64,000 nt of DNA from Thermoflexus sp. GTDB lineage: Bacteria; Chloroflexota; Anaerolineae; Aggregatilineales; Aggregatilineaceae. The position numbers and the translations under genes were made by a program. Where the stretch lies: assembly GCA_020724465.1 (NCBI GenBank), contig DYGX01000002.1, forward strand, positions 186,001-250,000, given 5' to 3'. Under the pieces are notes generated by a model, which saw only the letters and a program-made list of their open reading frames with translations, made no database searches and was not told where the DNA came from. This document shows, piece by piece, positions 44,479-53,928 of the stretch; the first letter of the stretch is position 1, and each line of letters opens with the position of its first letter.

Positions 44479-44546
44479 GTTTCGCCATCCTAGCCATCTG
44501 GCATGTGTGCCTATCAGCCTGCAATTGCTTAGGAGAACGTCACCAG

Positions 44547-44575
44547 ATTATAGCATGATTTGGGGGGAGATGGAA
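44547..44575 (-). promoter_or_regulatory. Extended -10 promoter of rpoD
   Basis: On the minus strand an extended -10 TGCTATAAT (hexamer 44547-44552) is preceded at 17 bases by TTCCAT (44570-44575). The leader to GTG 44478 would be about 60 bases. The rest of the 192-base gap to the next gene (44576-44670) shows nothing further. Confidence 0.6.
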
Positions 44576-44670
44576 GAGTGAAGGACAATCTCTTGATTGT
44601 ATCGTAAATGGTCTCCAACGCGCCAAAAATGGATCGCCAGCGTGCAGATTGGATTTCGGTTAATACTATG

Positions 44671-45261
44671 TTAACGCATGGTTGGTGGCGGCGTGACCGT
44701 TTCCGTTTCTACCCTCGCCTCCCGCTCCGGATCCAGGGCCGCGCGGTTCGCCCGCTGCCGGAAAAACGCGCGCGCCGGGGCGCGGTTGAGGAACCACACC
44801 ACGTACAGCGGCACCAGCACCATCATGGGGAGCTGGCACAGCAGGGCGCTGCGCAGCGTGCTCTGAAGCTGCCCGCCGAAGATGGGATCCAGTTCCACGC
44901 CCCAGGCCTGCACAATGCGCGCCAGGTTGATCGCGGTGAGCGTGAGCATCGCGCCGATCAGTCCCCAGCGGATCCACGCCGGGCGGCCCCACCAGGTTAG
45001 CGCGCAGAGCACCAGCATAACCGCGCCGAATACCCCTTCTGCCCAGGCCCAGGTGGTGATGTCTACCCCGCCGGGCAGCAGGGCTTCTTCCGCCGTGGCG
45101 TCGAGGCGAGACCAGAGCGCGATTTCGACCAGCGGGCGCACGCCGTACAGGAGCGCCACCGCGGCAGTCGCCAGCGTGACGCCCGGTGGCCGGCGGACCC
45201 GCGCGCCGGGGTCGGGCCTAGAGGTTCTCTTGGGCGCGCCACTTCTCGATGTCTTCGGCAT
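44671..45261 (-). CDS. Four-helix membrane protein of unknown function
   Basis: 196 residues with four hydrophobic segments (about 29-50, 70-90, 97-115 and 140-162), a basic N-terminal tail (KTSRSGAPKRTSR) and an acidic C-terminal tail. The family is not recognised. Its ATG lies 44 bases inside the end of the upstream DinB-like gene, in another frame, with a purine-rich GAAGAAGAAC before it, which points to translational coupling. There is no signal for a specific role. Confidence 0.6.
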   Translation of the reverse strand: MPKTSRSGAPKRTSRPDPGARVRRPPGVTLATAAVALLYGVRPLVEIALWSRLDATAEEALLPGGVDITTWAWAEGVFGAVMLVLCALTWWGRPAWIRWGLIGAMLTLTAINLARIVQAWGVELDPIFGGQLQSTLRSALLCQLPMMVLVPLYVVWFLNRAPARAFFRQRANRAALDPEREARVETETVTPPPTMR

Positions 45262-45703
45262 GTTCTTCTTCGTGCCAGATGGCGTTCTCGGCGATCAGAT
45301 AGCTCAGCGGTTCGCCTTCCATCCACGGGAAGCGACGGTTATCGTCCAGGGTCTGCGCGTCGAGCGCCTCGATGGCGCGGATCAGGTGTTTGTGCACGCC
45401 GTGGAAGTCCTCGAGAATAGCGCGCAGCGGACGGCCGGCATTGGTGTGATACTGCTCAGCGTTCCACTCGTCGATGTCCTCGATGAGCATGATCTGCGGC
45501 GGGCGGCGGCGATGCTGATCGAGCCGGGAGAGAGCCGTGACCAGCTCGGCTTCCCAGGCGACGATGTGCGCCAGCGTGTCTTTTACGGACCAGATGCCAA
45601 CGGCGCCTGGGCGCACCATCTCGTCGTCGCTCAGGCCCCCGATGGCGCGCAGCAGGCGGGCACGGGCAGCCCGCAAATCGGCAATCAGCTCGTCTTTCGG
45701 CAT
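45218..45703 (-). CDS. DinB-superfamily protein (ClbS/DfsB-like)
   Basis: From ATG 45703 (AAAGG upstream) the product is 161 residues. It has the four-helix bundle pattern of the DinB/DUF1706 group: ELIADLRAARARLLRAIGGLSDDEM, then GIWSVKDTLAHIVAWE with the first metal-type His, and a late NAIWHEEEHAEDIEKW with two more His. Such proteins can be metal-dependent hydrolases or thiol/bacillithiol-type transferases; ClbS-like members protect against colibactin-like DNA damage. The specific role here cannot be assigned. It overlaps the following membrane-protein gene. Confidence 0.75.
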   Translation of the reverse strand: MPKDELIADLRAARARLLRAIGGLSDDEMVRPGAVGIWSVKDTLAHIVAWEAELVTALSRLDQHRRRPPQIMLIEDIDEWNAEQYHTNAGRPLRAILEDFHGVHKHLIRAIEALDAQTLDDNRRFPWMEGEPLSYLIAENAIWHEEEHAEDIEKWRAQENL

Positions 45704-45840
45704 GGGTGATGCGTGCCTTTCCAGAAGCGCGAGACACGCTGGCATTATAGCACCACCCTGGGTCCGCGCGAAGAGCGGCACTGATGCTCTGCGCGCTTTT
45801 CCCCCGCAATATTGGGGGGTAGCCTGCAACCCGGTGTGCG

Positions 45841-45846
45841 TATAAT
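45841..45846 (+). promoter_or_regulatory. -10 element upstream of the P-type ATPase
   Basis: A perfect TATAAT lies 79 bases before ATG 45925. The -35 position at 17 bases (GGTAGC) is poor. Confidence 0.4.
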
Positions 45847-45924
45847 CTGAATGTTCGATTGCGTCCGCTCTCACAAGTCTCGCAAGCCCTTTTTGTTGGG
45901 CGGGCTGATAGCGCAGAAAGGTAC

Positions 45925-48738
45925 ATGCATAACCCTATGGCAGAGGTAGAACAGGCCGGGAAGAACGGCGAAAAGTGGTACGCCTTAACAGCCGAGGAGA
46001 CACTTCAGCGTCTCGGCTCGAACCGCGAGCAGGGCTTGAGCAGCGAAGAAGTAGCTGAGCGCCAGGCCAAATACGGCAAGAATGAACTTCCGGCCGGAGA
46101 AAGCACCAGCCCCTGGGCCCTTCTGCTCTCCCAATTCACCAGCGTGATGGTCATTGTGCTGATTGTGGCCGCCATCATTTCTCTGGCGATCGGCGATGTG
46201 AAGGACGCTGTCGTCATTCTGGCAATTGTCGTGCTGAACGCTGCACTGGGTTTTTTCCAGGAATACCAGGCGGAGCAGGCGCTGGCTGCGCTCGGCATGA
46301 TGCAGACGCCGCAGGTCCGTGTCCGCCGTGATGGCCATGTCCACGAGCTGAGCGCGGCAGAACTGGTGCCGGGCGATATTGTCCTGCTCGAAGCGGGAGA
46401 TCGCGTGCCGGCGGACGGGCGGCTGCTTGAGGCGGTCAATCTTCAAATTGACGAAGCTGCCCTGACCGGTGAATCACAGGCTGTCGAGAAGAGCAGCGAG
46501 CCGATGCCCGACGCCGACCCGCCGCCCAGCCTGGGCGACCGGGTGAACATTGCCTATATGGGAACGGCGGTCACCTACGGGCGTGGCACGCTGGCCGTCA
46601 CCGGAACCGGGCTAAGAACGCAGCTTGGGAATATCGCCACCATGCTGCAGCGCGTCGAAAAGGGCCGCACGCCGCTTCAGGAACGCCTGGAGCGCATGGG
46701 GCTTTATCTGGCTGCTGCGGCGCTGGCCGTGTGTGTGCTGGTATTTGTTGTGGGCGTGATCCGGGGCGAGGATGTCCGCGAGATGTTCCTGACGGCCGTC
46801 AGCCTGGCGGTGGCGGCCATCCCCGAAGGACTGCCCGCAGTCATCACCATTTCGCTGGCGCTCGGCGCGCGGCGTATGATCCGGCGCAACGCGCTGATCC
46901 GCAAGCTGCCTGCGGTCGAGACGCTGGGATCGGTGTCGGTCATTTGCTCGGATAAGACCGGGACGCTCACGCGCAACGAAATGACCGCCACCATGATCGC
47001 ACTGCCAGGCCGCGATGACGTCCGCATCACGGGCGTGGGCTACGACCCGGTCGGCGACTTTTTCGAGGGTGACAAGCAGCTCAATCCGGTCAACGATGAC
47101 GTCCTGGCGCGCATTCTGAAGGCGGCCGCGCTGAATACGGACGCCTATCTGGAGCGCGAAAATGACGACGGGCCGTGGACGGTGGTGGGCGACACTACCG
47201 AAGGCGCGCTGCTGGTCGCGGCGCGGAAGGCGGGTTGGAGCCGCTCGGCGCTGGAAGCGGATCTGCCCCGCGTCGCCGAGCTACCCTTCAGCTCCGAGCG
47301 CAAGGCGATGACGACCATTCACCAACCCAAAGGTAAGTTCGCGGCGCAACTTTTCGAGAGCGCACCGTTTGTATCGTTTACCAAGGGGGCGCCAGATCAA
47401 CTGCTTGCCTGGGCTTCTAACGAGATGATGCCTGACGGACCGAGGCCGCTCGATGACGAGCGCCGGGAAGCATGGCGCCGGCAGATCGACAAAATGGCTA
47501 ACGAGGGGCTGCGCGTGCTGGCGCTTGGATATCGCCCGCTACAGTCTATTCCGGAACCGCTGGAACCGGAAGTGATTGAGCGCGATCTGACGCTTATGGG
47601 CCTGATCGGCATTTTCGACCCGCCCCGTACCGAAGCCAAGCGCGCGGTACGTGTGGCCGCCGAAGCCGGGATCCGGTCGGTCATGATCACCGGCGATCAC
47701 AAGCTCACCGCCCGCGCGATCGCCGAGCAGCTTGGGATCATCCCGCCCGGCGGCCGCGCCGTAACCGGCTCGGAGCTGGACCGGATGAGCGATGAGGAGT
47801 TGCGCGAGACGGTCAAAGAGGTGTCGGTGTATGCCCGCGTCACACCGGAGCACAAACTGCGCATCGTCAAAGCGTTGCAGTCGCACGGATACATCGTGGC
47901 GATGACCGGCGACGGTGTGAACGATGCCCCTGCGCTGAAGCAGGCCAACATCGGCGTGGCGATGGGGATCACGGGCACGGATGTGAGCCAGAGCGCCTCC
48001 GATATGGTGCTGACGGATGATAACTTTGCGACGATTGTCGCGGCGGTTGAAGAGGGGCGCACGATCTACGACAACATCCGCAAATTCATCCGCTATCTGC
48101 TCAGCACCAACACCGGCGAGATCATCGCCATGTTCCTGGCGCTGGTTCTGGGCCTGCGCGTGCCGCTGCTGGCGATCCAGATTCTGTGGATCAATCTGGT
48201 GACAGACGGCCTGCCCGCCATCGCGCTGGGCTTCGAACCGAGCGAGCCGGGCGTCATGAAACGGAAGCCGCGCTCGCCTCGCGAGAGCATCTTTGCGCAG
48301 GGAGTCGGCACGCACGTCATCTGGGTGGGGATCTGGCTAGGCGTTGTCACGCTGCTGGGGTTTGTGTGGGCGCTGAACCGCTATACAGGCAGCATCTCCA
48401 ACCCATCCGAAGACGCGCTACGCGTGGGCCGCACCATGGCCTTTACGATCCTGGCGCTGTCGCAGGTGTTTGAAGTCTCGGCCATCCACGGCGGCGATGC
48501 CTCGTTCCTTAAGGCGCCGCTGACGCGCAACAAACTGCTGCTGGTGGCCGTGCTGCTGACCGCGCTTTTGCAGTTGATCGTCGTCTATACGCCCATCATG
48601 AACGATATCTTCGATACGGTGCGGCTCACCACGGTCGAGCTGCTGGTTGCGGTGGTGCTTGCCGGCTCCGTGTTCCCGGCGGTCGAAGTGGAGAAATTCA
48701 TCCGCCGGCGTCGCCAGCGGCGAGAGGTCGCAGGCTAG
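45925..48738 (+). CDS. P-type Ca2+-transporting-type ATPase (P2A/P2B-like)
   Basis: Cation pump of 937 residues from ATG 45925. It has the N-terminal cation-ATPase domain ([11 protein letters not shown]), the actuator motif TGES (181-184), PEGLP in the fourth membrane helix (300-304), phosphorylated Asp343 in CSDKTGTLT, a nucleotide-binding domain and the hinge [11 protein letters not shown]. The C-terminal helices carry further residues typical of calcium pumps. Ten membrane helices are expected. PEGLP points to Ca2+ (or Mn2+) rather than Na+/K+ or heavy metals, but ion identity is not certain. The start codon choice (45925 rather than 45859 or 45937) rests on the AGAAAGG upstream. A terminator follows. 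Confidence 0.9.
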   Translation: MHNPMAEVEQAGKNGEKWYALTAEETLQRLGSNREQGLSSEEVAERQAKYGKNELPAGESTSPWALLLSQFTSVMVIVLIVAAIISLAIGDVKDAVVILAIVVLNAALGFFQEYQAEQALAALGMMQTPQVRVRRDGHVHELSAAELVPGDIVLLEAGDRVPADGRLLEAVNLQIDEAALTGESQAVEKSSEPMPDADPPPSLGDRVNIAYMGTAVTYGRGTLAVTGTGLRTQLGNIATMLQRVEKGRTPLQERLERMGLYLAAAALAVCVLVFVVGVIRGEDVREMFLTAVSLAVAAIPEGLPAVITISLALGARRMIRRNALIRKLPAVETLGSVSVICSDKTGTLTRNEMTATMIALPGRDDVRITGVGYDPVGDFFEGDKQLNPVNDDVLARILKAAALNTDAYLERENDDGPWTVVGDTTEGALLVAARKAGWSRSALEADLPRVAELPFSSERKAMTTIHQPKGKFAAQLFESAPFVSFTKGAPDQLLAWASNEMMPDGPRPLDDERREAWRRQIDKMANEGLRVLALGYRPLQSIPEPLEPEVIERDLTLMGLIGIFDPPRTEAKRAVRVAAEAGIRSVMITGDHKLTARAIAEQLGIIPPGGRAVTGSELDRMSDEELRETVKEVSVYARVTPEHKLRIVKALQSHGYIVAMTGDGVNDAPALKQANIGVAMGITGTDVSQSASDMVLTDDNFATIVAAVEEGRTIYDNIRKFIRYLLSTNTGEIIAMFLALVLGLRVPLLAIQILWINLVTDGLPAIALGFEPSEPGVMKRKPRSPRESIFAQGVGTHVIWVGIWLGVVTLLGFVWALNRYTGSISNPSEDALRVGRTMAFTILALSQVFEVSAIHGGDASFLKAPLTRNKLLLVAVLLTALLQLIVVYTPIMNDIFDTVRLTTVELLVAVVLAGSVFPAVEVEKFIRRRRQRREVAG

Positions 48739-48768
48739 CGACCTCAATCGGCCAGCGGGGCTGCCATA

Positions 48769-48808
48769 CCAACGGGCCGCTGCGCGCGCAGCGGCCCGTT
48801 GGCGTTTT
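48769..48808 (+). terminator. Hairpin terminator after the P-type ATPase
   Basis: An almost uninterrupted 16-base inverted repeat (CCAACGGGCCGCTGCG and its complement, 2-base centre) is followed by CGTTTT. The stem is very strong and the T run short. It ends the ATPase transcript. Confidence 0.8.
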
Positions 48809-48872
48809 CCATCGTCTTCGCCGGAAATTGCGCTAGACTCTGAAGCATCGTCGACCGTCGCGGAGGAGCAGA

Positions 48873-49361
48873 ATGACACGCAAAGTTGATCCGAGCCGAA
48901 CCGACCGCCCGCACGTCCCTGGCTACGGGATTCCTGAGCACATGGATGGGCTGCTGCCCTGGAGTTTCGCGCTGGAGCGTCTGGAGCGTTCTCGCAACTA
49001 CTGGATCGCATCGACCCGGCCAGACGGACGCCCGCATGCCGTTCCGGTGTGGGGCGTGTTGCTGGATGGAACCGTTTACTTTGGCGGTGGTGAGCAGACC
49101 GTCTGGGCGAAGAACCTAGCGCGGAACCCCCATGTCGTTGTCCATCTCGAAAGCGGCGATGAGGTTGTGATTCTGGAAGGGACCGTCGAGCGGCACACCG
49201 AGGACAACACCGATCCCGCTCTGCTGGCGCGCATTGACGCCGCCTACGAGGCGAAATACGATATGCCGCACGGCACGCCGGTCTGGGAGCTGAAACCGCG
49301 TGTCGGGTTCGGGTGGTCGCGCTATCCGGACAATACCACACGCTGGACGTTTGAGGGCTGA
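48873..49361 (+). CDS. Pyridoxamine 5'-phosphate oxidase-like flavin/F420-binding protein
   Basis: 162-residue member of the PPOX split-barrel family. ATG 48873 has CGGAGGAG upstream. Motifs: IASTRPDGRPHAVPVWG (about 45-60), then TVYFGGG and KNLARNPHVVVHLESGDEVV, typical of the PPOX class F420-dependent group. Probable FMN- or F420-dependent redox or reductase function; not pyridoxine biosynthesis proper, because the PLP-binding Arg/Lys pattern is absent. It lies between the P-type ATPase terminator and the hydrolase-ligase fusion gene (50-base gap). Confidence 0.85.
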   Translation: MTRKVDPSRTDRPHVPGYGIPEHMDGLLPWSFALERLERSRNYWIASTRPDGRPHAVPVWGVLLDGTVYFGGGEQTVWAKNLARNPHVVVHLESGDEVVILEGTVERHTEDNTDPALLARIDAAYEAKYDMPHGTPVWELKPRVGFGWSRYPDNTTRWTFEG

Positions 49362-49411
49362 GCTGTTCCGGCGTGCTGCCGGATGAGACGAAACCGGACA
49401 TTGGCGGGGCG

Positions 49412-51934
49412 ATGAAGAAGAAATTGCGCGGCATGAAGCGCCAGGTCATCCGGCTGGACCTGGACCTGTATCGGGTTCGCGTGCCGTTGCCGGACTACCC
49501 CGACATGTCGCTGAGTGTGATCGACCTATGGCCGGAGCAGGTCGATCGCACGCTTCTCTTCGTGCACGGGTACGCCGGCTGCGCCGAGACCTGGGAATAC
49601 CAGGCCAACCACTTCGCGCGAGATTATCGCGTCGTCATCCCCGATCTGCGCGGGCACGGTCAGAGCGACGCGCCGTACTCCGATTACGGGATGGATGAAA
49701 TCGTCGCGGATTTGCACGCCGTCGTGGAGCGGCTGGCCTTGCCCCGGCAGTTCATCCTGGTTGGCCATTCCTTCGGCGGGTCGATTTGTGTGGAATATGC
49801 CAACCGCTACCCGGAGCGCATCGAGAAACTGGTGCTGATCGCCACCGCCGGGGAATATCCCCTGCCACGAGCGGTGGCGTTTGCGTTGCGCGTGCCGCCG
49901 GCGCTTTATCGCCCGCTGTGGAAGTACCGGCCGTTGTGGAATGCCGAGATCCACACCATGCGCCGCATGATGCTCAACAACATGCGGCGGTGGCGCGGCT
50001 GGCCGCTGCTGCGCCAGCTTTCGATGCCGACCCTGGTGATTATGGGCGAGCGCGACAATTACTTTCCGCGCTATGTGTACGAGGAAGTCGCCAAAATGAT
50101 CCCCGGCGCGGAGATCGTCGACATCGGCTCGGCCAAGCACAAGGTTCAGCTTGAGCGCCACCAGGCGGTGAACCGCGCCATTGACCGGTTTATTCGCAAC
50201 AACCGGCACGGATCCTGGCGCGATCTGAGCACTGCCAGCCGCCTGGCCGAGCAGCGCCCCTGGCTGTCGAACTACAGCCAGGACACGCCCTTCACCATCC
50301 CGATTCCGCGCCAGCCGCTCCACTCGTTTCTGGAGAGCGCGGCAGATTCGATTCCACGCCGCACGGCCATTCTGTTTTACGGCAAGACACTGTCCTACCA
50401 CCAGCTCAATGCCCAGGTTAACCAGTTTGCGCACGCGCTGGTAAAGCTGGGCTTGAGGGCGGGTGACCGGGTTATGCTGGTGCTGCCCAATGTCCCGCAG
50501 TTCGTCGTGGCGTTCTATGCCGCGCTGAAGATCGGCTGCGTGGTTGTGTTGCCCAACCCGGACGCGGGGATTGACGGCCTGGTCGAGCAGGCGCGCGACA
50601 CACAGGCGCGAGTCCTGGTGACGCTGGCCGAATCCACCGCCCTTGCTCAGGCGGCGCTGACGGACGGCGCGGTGGAGCATGTGGTGCTGGCGAGCGTGCG
50701 TTCGTGGATGAAGGCGGCAGAGTACCGGCAGGTGATGGACCTGCTGGCGCGCACCGGGCTGATCAGTTGCGAGCCTCGGGCGAATGTGGCGGGCGCTCAG
50801 ACGATGTCCGCGCTGATGCGCGGCGAGCCGGATCATGACCTTGAGCGACCGGTCACGGCGCAGGATCTGGCGGTGATCGCCTACACCGGCGGTACGTCCG
50901 CCGCACCGCGCGGAGTCTGCCTGACACATCACAATCTGGTGGCCAACACGCTCCAAAACCGGCACTGGTTTCCGGGGATGCGTTACGGGCACGAGGTGTT
51001 TCTCTGCGCGCTGCCGCTGCTGCACAGCTATGGCATGACCAGCGCGATGAACGTGCCGGTTGCGCTCGGTGCGCAGATGATCCTGGTTCCGGTACCGGAT
51101 GTCGCGCAGATTCTCCACCACATCCGGCTCTACCGGCCGAGCGTGCTGCCGGGCGCGCCCTCTATCTACACGGATATTAACCACGCCGAGAATGTGCGCA
51201 CCTATGGCCTGTCGTCGATCAAGGCGTGCATGAGCGGATCGGCGCCGCTGCCGGTCGAGGTCCAGGAAGAATTCGAAAAGCTCACGCGGGGCCGCCTGAT
51301 TGAGGGGTACGGCCTGACCGAAGCCTCGCCGGTCACGCACGCCAATCCCCTGGGGGGGCAGCGAAAGGTTGCGTCGATCGGCGTGCCTCTGCCCAACACC
51401 GACGCCAAGATTGTCTGCCTGGAGACCGGCGAAGACGTACCCGAAGGAGTGATCGGCGAGCTGGCGCTGCGTGGCCCTCAGGTGATGCGCGGCTATTGGA
51501 ACGGCGCGGCCCATGAGCCCGGCGACTCGGAGCTGCGCGACGGGTGGCTGCTGACGGGTGACATCGCCGTGATGGATGCGGATGGTTACTTTCGTGTCAT
51601 TGGCCGCAAGAGCGATACGATCTGGGTCGACGGCCAGCCGGTCTATCCGCGCGACATCGAAGAGTTGATCTACGAGCACCCGAAGGTGCTGGAAGTGTGC
51701 GTGGTGGGGGTTCACGATCCCAGGGCCGGCCAGCGTCCGGTGGCGTTTGTGGTTCCCAACCCGGACGCTGCGCTGACTGAGGAAGAACTGCTCGAACTGT
51801 GCCGGCGCCGTCTGGAACCGCGTGCCGTCCCGGTCCGTATCGAACTGCGCCGGGCGCTACCCAAATCCTACATCGGCAAGGTGATCCGGCGCCGGTTGCT
51901 GAGTGAGGCACAGGGCGAGGGGAACGATGGGTAA
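49412..51934 (+). CDS. Alpha/beta hydrolase fused to acyl-CoA synthetase
   Basis: 840 residues from ATG 49412 (GGCGGGGC upstream; an in-frame GTG lies at 49373). The N-terminal hydrolase has HGYAG, nucleophile Ser120 in GHSFGG and an acidic/His pair in GERDNYFP and GSAKHKVQ. A linker leads to an AMP-forming synthetase from about residue 310. Its P-loop reads YTGGTSAAPRG (491-501), with Arg500 where the family usually has Lys. GYGLTEASP, GWLLTGD, RKSDTI and PKSYIGKVIRR (catalytic Lys region) are intact. A fatty acid or acyl ester could be released by the first domain and activated by the second. The Ser nucleophile distinguishes it from OleB-OleC fusions. The patatin gene starts inside its end. 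Confidence 0.85.
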   Translation: MKKKLRGMKRQVIRLDLDLYRVRVPLPDYPDMSLSVIDLWPEQVDRTLLFVHGYAGCAETWEYQANHFARDYRVVIPDLRGHGQSDAPYSDYGMDEIVADLHAVVERLALPRQFILVGHSFGGSICVEYANRYPERIEKLVLIATAGEYPLPRAVAFALRVPPALYRPLWKYRPLWNAEIHTMRRMMLNNMRRWRGWPLLRQLSMPTLVIMGERDNYFPRYVYEEVAKMIPGAEIVDIGSAKHKVQLERHQAVNRAIDRFIRNNRHGSWRDLSTASRLAEQRPWLSNYSQDTPFTIPIPRQPLHSFLESAADSIPRRTAILFYGKTLSYHQLNAQVNQFAHALVKLGLRAGDRVMLVLPNVPQFVVAFYAALKIGCVVVLPNPDAGIDGLVEQARDTQARVLVTLAESTALAQAALTDGAVEHVVLASVRSWMKAAEYRQVMDLLARTGLISCEPRANVAGAQTMSALMRGEPDHDLERPVTAQDLAVIAYTGGTSAAPRGVCLTHHNLVANTLQNRHWFPGMRYGHEVFLCALPLLHSYGMTSAMNVPVALGAQMILVPVPDVAQILHHIRLYRPSVLPGAPSIYTDINHAENVRTYGLSSIKACMSGSAPLPVEVQEEFEKLTRGRLIEGYGLTEASPVTHANPLGGQRKVASIGVPLPNTDAKIVCLETGEDVPEGVIGELALRGPQVMRGYWNGAAHEPGDSELRDGWLLTGDIAVMDADGYFRVIGRKSDTIWVDGQPVYPRDIEELIYEHPKVLEVCVVGVHDPRAGQRPVAFVVPNPDAALTEEELLELCRRRLEPRAVPVRIELRRALPKSYIGKVIRRRLLSEAQGEGNDG

Positions 51935-52790
51935 GCGGATCGGTCTCGTCTTGGGGGGTGGGGGAAGCCGGGGGCTGGCGCATATCGGCGTGCTGAAGGT
52001 GCTGGTGCGCGAGGGAATCCCGATTCATTTCATTGTCGGGACCAGTATGGGCGGCATTGTGGGAGCGTTGTTTGCCGGGGGCGTGACGCCGGACGAAATT
52101 GTCGCGCATGTCGAGGCTCTGCAGCACAGCCAGCGGCTGACGCTCAATCACTTGTTCAGCGCACGCGCGCGCCAGCGCACACTGGAAGAGTGGCTGGAGT
52201 CCAACCTGCCGGTGAAGCAGTTTGAGGACCTGCATTTGCCGCTGACGGTAGTGGCGGTCGATGTGGTGGAAGGCGAAGAAGTGACGCTCAACTCGGGGCC
52301 GCTGGTGCCGGCCCTGCTGGCGACCAGCGCCGTGCCCGGCATGTTCCCGCCGGTGCGGCGCGGCGATCAACTGCTGGCGGATGGCGGCGTGATCGACAGC
52401 CTCTCGACCCATCTCGGCTACCGGCTGGGTGCCGACAAGGTCATCGCCGTCGATGTGTACCCGCCGCTAGAGCGCGAGCATTTGTGGGTCGATCCGCTGC
52501 TGGCGATGACCGGCCTTGACCTGCCCTTCGGCCTGCTCGGCAGCGTGCATGACGATACTCCCGGCATTGTTGCGTCGCTGTGGCGCTCGTCGCGCGTCAT
52601 GGCGTGGCACTTGCATACGACGCGGCTGGCGGCTCATGCGCCGGATGTGCTGCTGCGCCCGGCGGTGGAGTCGCTCGGCTCGTTTGACTTCAAGGACCTG
52701 GAGCGGCCCATCCAGGCCGGGATCGAAGAGGCCGAGCGGGCGCTTCCGGCGTTGCGCGCGCTGTGCGACGATTCGGGCAGCGATAACTAG
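51927..52790 (+). CDS. Patatin-like phospholipase (RssA-type)
   Basis: 287-residue serine hydrolase. ATG 51927 overlaps the last codons of the fusion gene by 8 bases, with GAGGGG upstream, so the two are translationally coupled. Glycine-rich GGGGSRG (10-16), nucleophile Ser40 in GTSMGG and Asp152 in DGGVID form the patatin Ser-Asp dyad. No signal peptide. It probably releases fatty acids from membrane lipids, which could feed the coupled acyl-CoA synthetase. RssA homologues are widespread and mostly uncharacterised. Confidence 0.87.
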   Translation: MGKRIGLVLGGGGSRGLAHIGVLKVLVREGIPIHFIVGTSMGGIVGALFAGGVTPDEIVAHVEALQHSQRLTLNHLFSARARQRTLEEWLESNLPVKQFEDLHLPLTVVAVDVVEGEEVTLNSGPLVPALLATSAVPGMFPPVRRGDQLLADGGVIDSLSTHLGYRLGADKVIAVDVYPPLEREHLWVDPLLAMTGLDLPFGLLGSVHDDTPGIVASLWRSSRVMAWHLHTTRLAAHAPDVLLRPAVESLGSFDFKDLERPIQAGIEEAERALPALRALCDDSGSDN

Positions 52791-52844
52791 TATTCTGCTG
52801 CACTTCACATGCCGTAAAGCATGGGTAACGCACGCGGCTTGCGG

Positions 52845-52850
52845 TATAAT
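52845..52850 (+). promoter_or_regulatory. -10 element upstream of the first ECF sigma gene
   Basis: TATAAT lies 109 bases before the sigma ATG. The -35 position has TGGGTA at 17 bases, weak. If the gene is autoregulated, an ECF-type promoter without a good -10 would be expected instead. Confidence 0.35.
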
Positions 52851-52958
52851 TACAGGCCATGTGGGAGCGTTTTGGTCCGGGATCGGCCGCCGGCCTCGCG
52901 GTGCGGATGAACCATCCGTCTTCCGCAGCAGTAAAACAGGTAACGCTCGGAGAACGAG

Positions 52959-53552
52959 ATGACTCAGACTGATGTCAGCCCTTCGGATGGGGATTTGATC
53001 CTTCGCTTGCAGGATGCTGATCTGGAAGCACTTGGCCTGCTTTTTGAGCGCCACCGGGCGCGGGTCTATCGTACCGCGCTGGCAATCGTGCGCGATCCCG
53101 CTGTGGCCGAAGATATCCTGCAGGACTGCTTTCTGAAGGTCTATGTCAACGCCAAGCGGATCGACCCCAGCCGCCCGCTGACGCCGTGGCTCTACCGTGT
53201 CACGGTCAACCTGAGTTACACGTGGCTCTCGCGTCAGAAGGTCCGGCGGGCGTCGATGGACGACGCGATCGAGCGGCTCGCCAGCCCGATGCGTCACGCG
53301 CCCGATCGGCTGACCGAGGAGACCGAGACACGCCAGAAGGTCCGCAAGGCCATCAGCGATCTCAGCCTGGAGCAGCGCGTCGTCGTGGTGCTGTATTATT
53401 TGAACGGCCTCGGTCTGCACGATATTGCAGAGATCCTCGATCTCCCGGTCGGAACGGTCAAGTCGCGCCTGTACTATGCGCGCGAGAACATGCGGAGCAA
53501 GCTCGGCAAAACCATGTTGTGGCTTTCTGAGGAAGCTCATGGATATCTCTAG
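52959..53552 (+). CDS. ECF RNA polymerase sigma factor (first)
   Basis: 197-residue extracytoplasmic-function sigma factor. Region 2 shows LGLLFERHRARVYRTALAIVRDPAVAEDILQDCF and region 4 shows YYLNGLGLHDIAEILDLPVGTVKSRL. Start ATG 52959 follows CGGAGAACG. Its stop overlaps the start of the next gene by 14 bases, as sigma and anti-sigma genes often do, but the downstream product lacks the usual zinc-finger or membrane anchor. Sigma-factor type assigned from motifs; group within the ECF classification was not determined. Confidence 0.9.
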   Translation: MTQTDVSPSDGDLILRLQDADLEALGLLFERHRARVYRTALAIVRDPAVAEDILQDCFLKVYVNAKRIDPSRPLTPWLYRVTVNLSYTWLSRQKVRRASMDDAIERLASPMRHAPDRLTEETETRQKVRKAISDLSLEQRVVVVLYYLNGLGLHDIAEILDLPVGTVKSRLYYARENMRSKLGKTMLWLSEEAHGYL

Positions 53553-53901
53553 AGTTCTGGACCGCTGGCTCCTCGGCAGAGGGGGAGGCAGGCGCTTGCC
53601 GGATTATCTGTTGGATCGCTGGATCACTGAGGCGCTGTACGACGAAACCAGCGATCCGGTACCTGCCGCTGTGTGGGACCGTCTGTGTAAGACGATTGGG
53701 GAGCGCCAGTTTGTCCGGAGCCATGGCATGTGGGTGCTCGATGAGACTGTCCACGACCCGCCCTCGCTGCCGCCTGCCAGCCGCCAGGTGGAGCGTGCTT
53801 TGCGGCTGAGCCGGCGCGGACACACCAGCCATCCCTGGCAGTTGAGCCACGTGCTGTGGGCGAACTGGGCGCCGCCCCTCATGGCGATTGTCAGCTTCTA
53901 G
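53539..53901 (+). CDS. Small soluble protein coupled to ECF sigma factor
   Basis: 120 residues starting at ATG 53539 inside the end of the sigma gene, with GAGGAAG before it. It has no Cys-rich zinc motif, and only a Trp/Pro-rich hydrophobic end (SHVLWANWAPPLMAIVSF) that is weak for a transmembrane helix. The N-terminal half has an LDRW...LPDYLLDRWITEALYDE repeat-like pattern. Family unknown. The overlap with the sigma gene makes an anti-sigma or cofactor role the best guess. Confidence 0.6.
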   Translation: MDISRVLDRWLLGRGGGRRLPDYLLDRWITEALYDETSDPVPAAVWDRLCKTIGERQFVRSHGMWVLDETVHDPPSLPPASRQVERALRLSRRGHTSHPWQLSHVLWANWAPPLMAIVSF

Positions 53902-53928
53902 CGCCGGTTTGATCGGTGTCCCGCCGTG

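Noticed and set aside
49526-51715. 729-codon minus-strand frame inside the hydrolase-ligase fusion
   Set aside because: Antisense to the fusion gene with intact catalytic motifs; long antisense frames are expected at this GC content.
49412-51934. OleB-OleC olefin synthesis fusion
   Set aside because: The hydrolase has a Ser nucleophile (GHSFGG) where OleB has Asp, and no OleD gene is present; the FabH-like gene at 55.9 kb is not linked.
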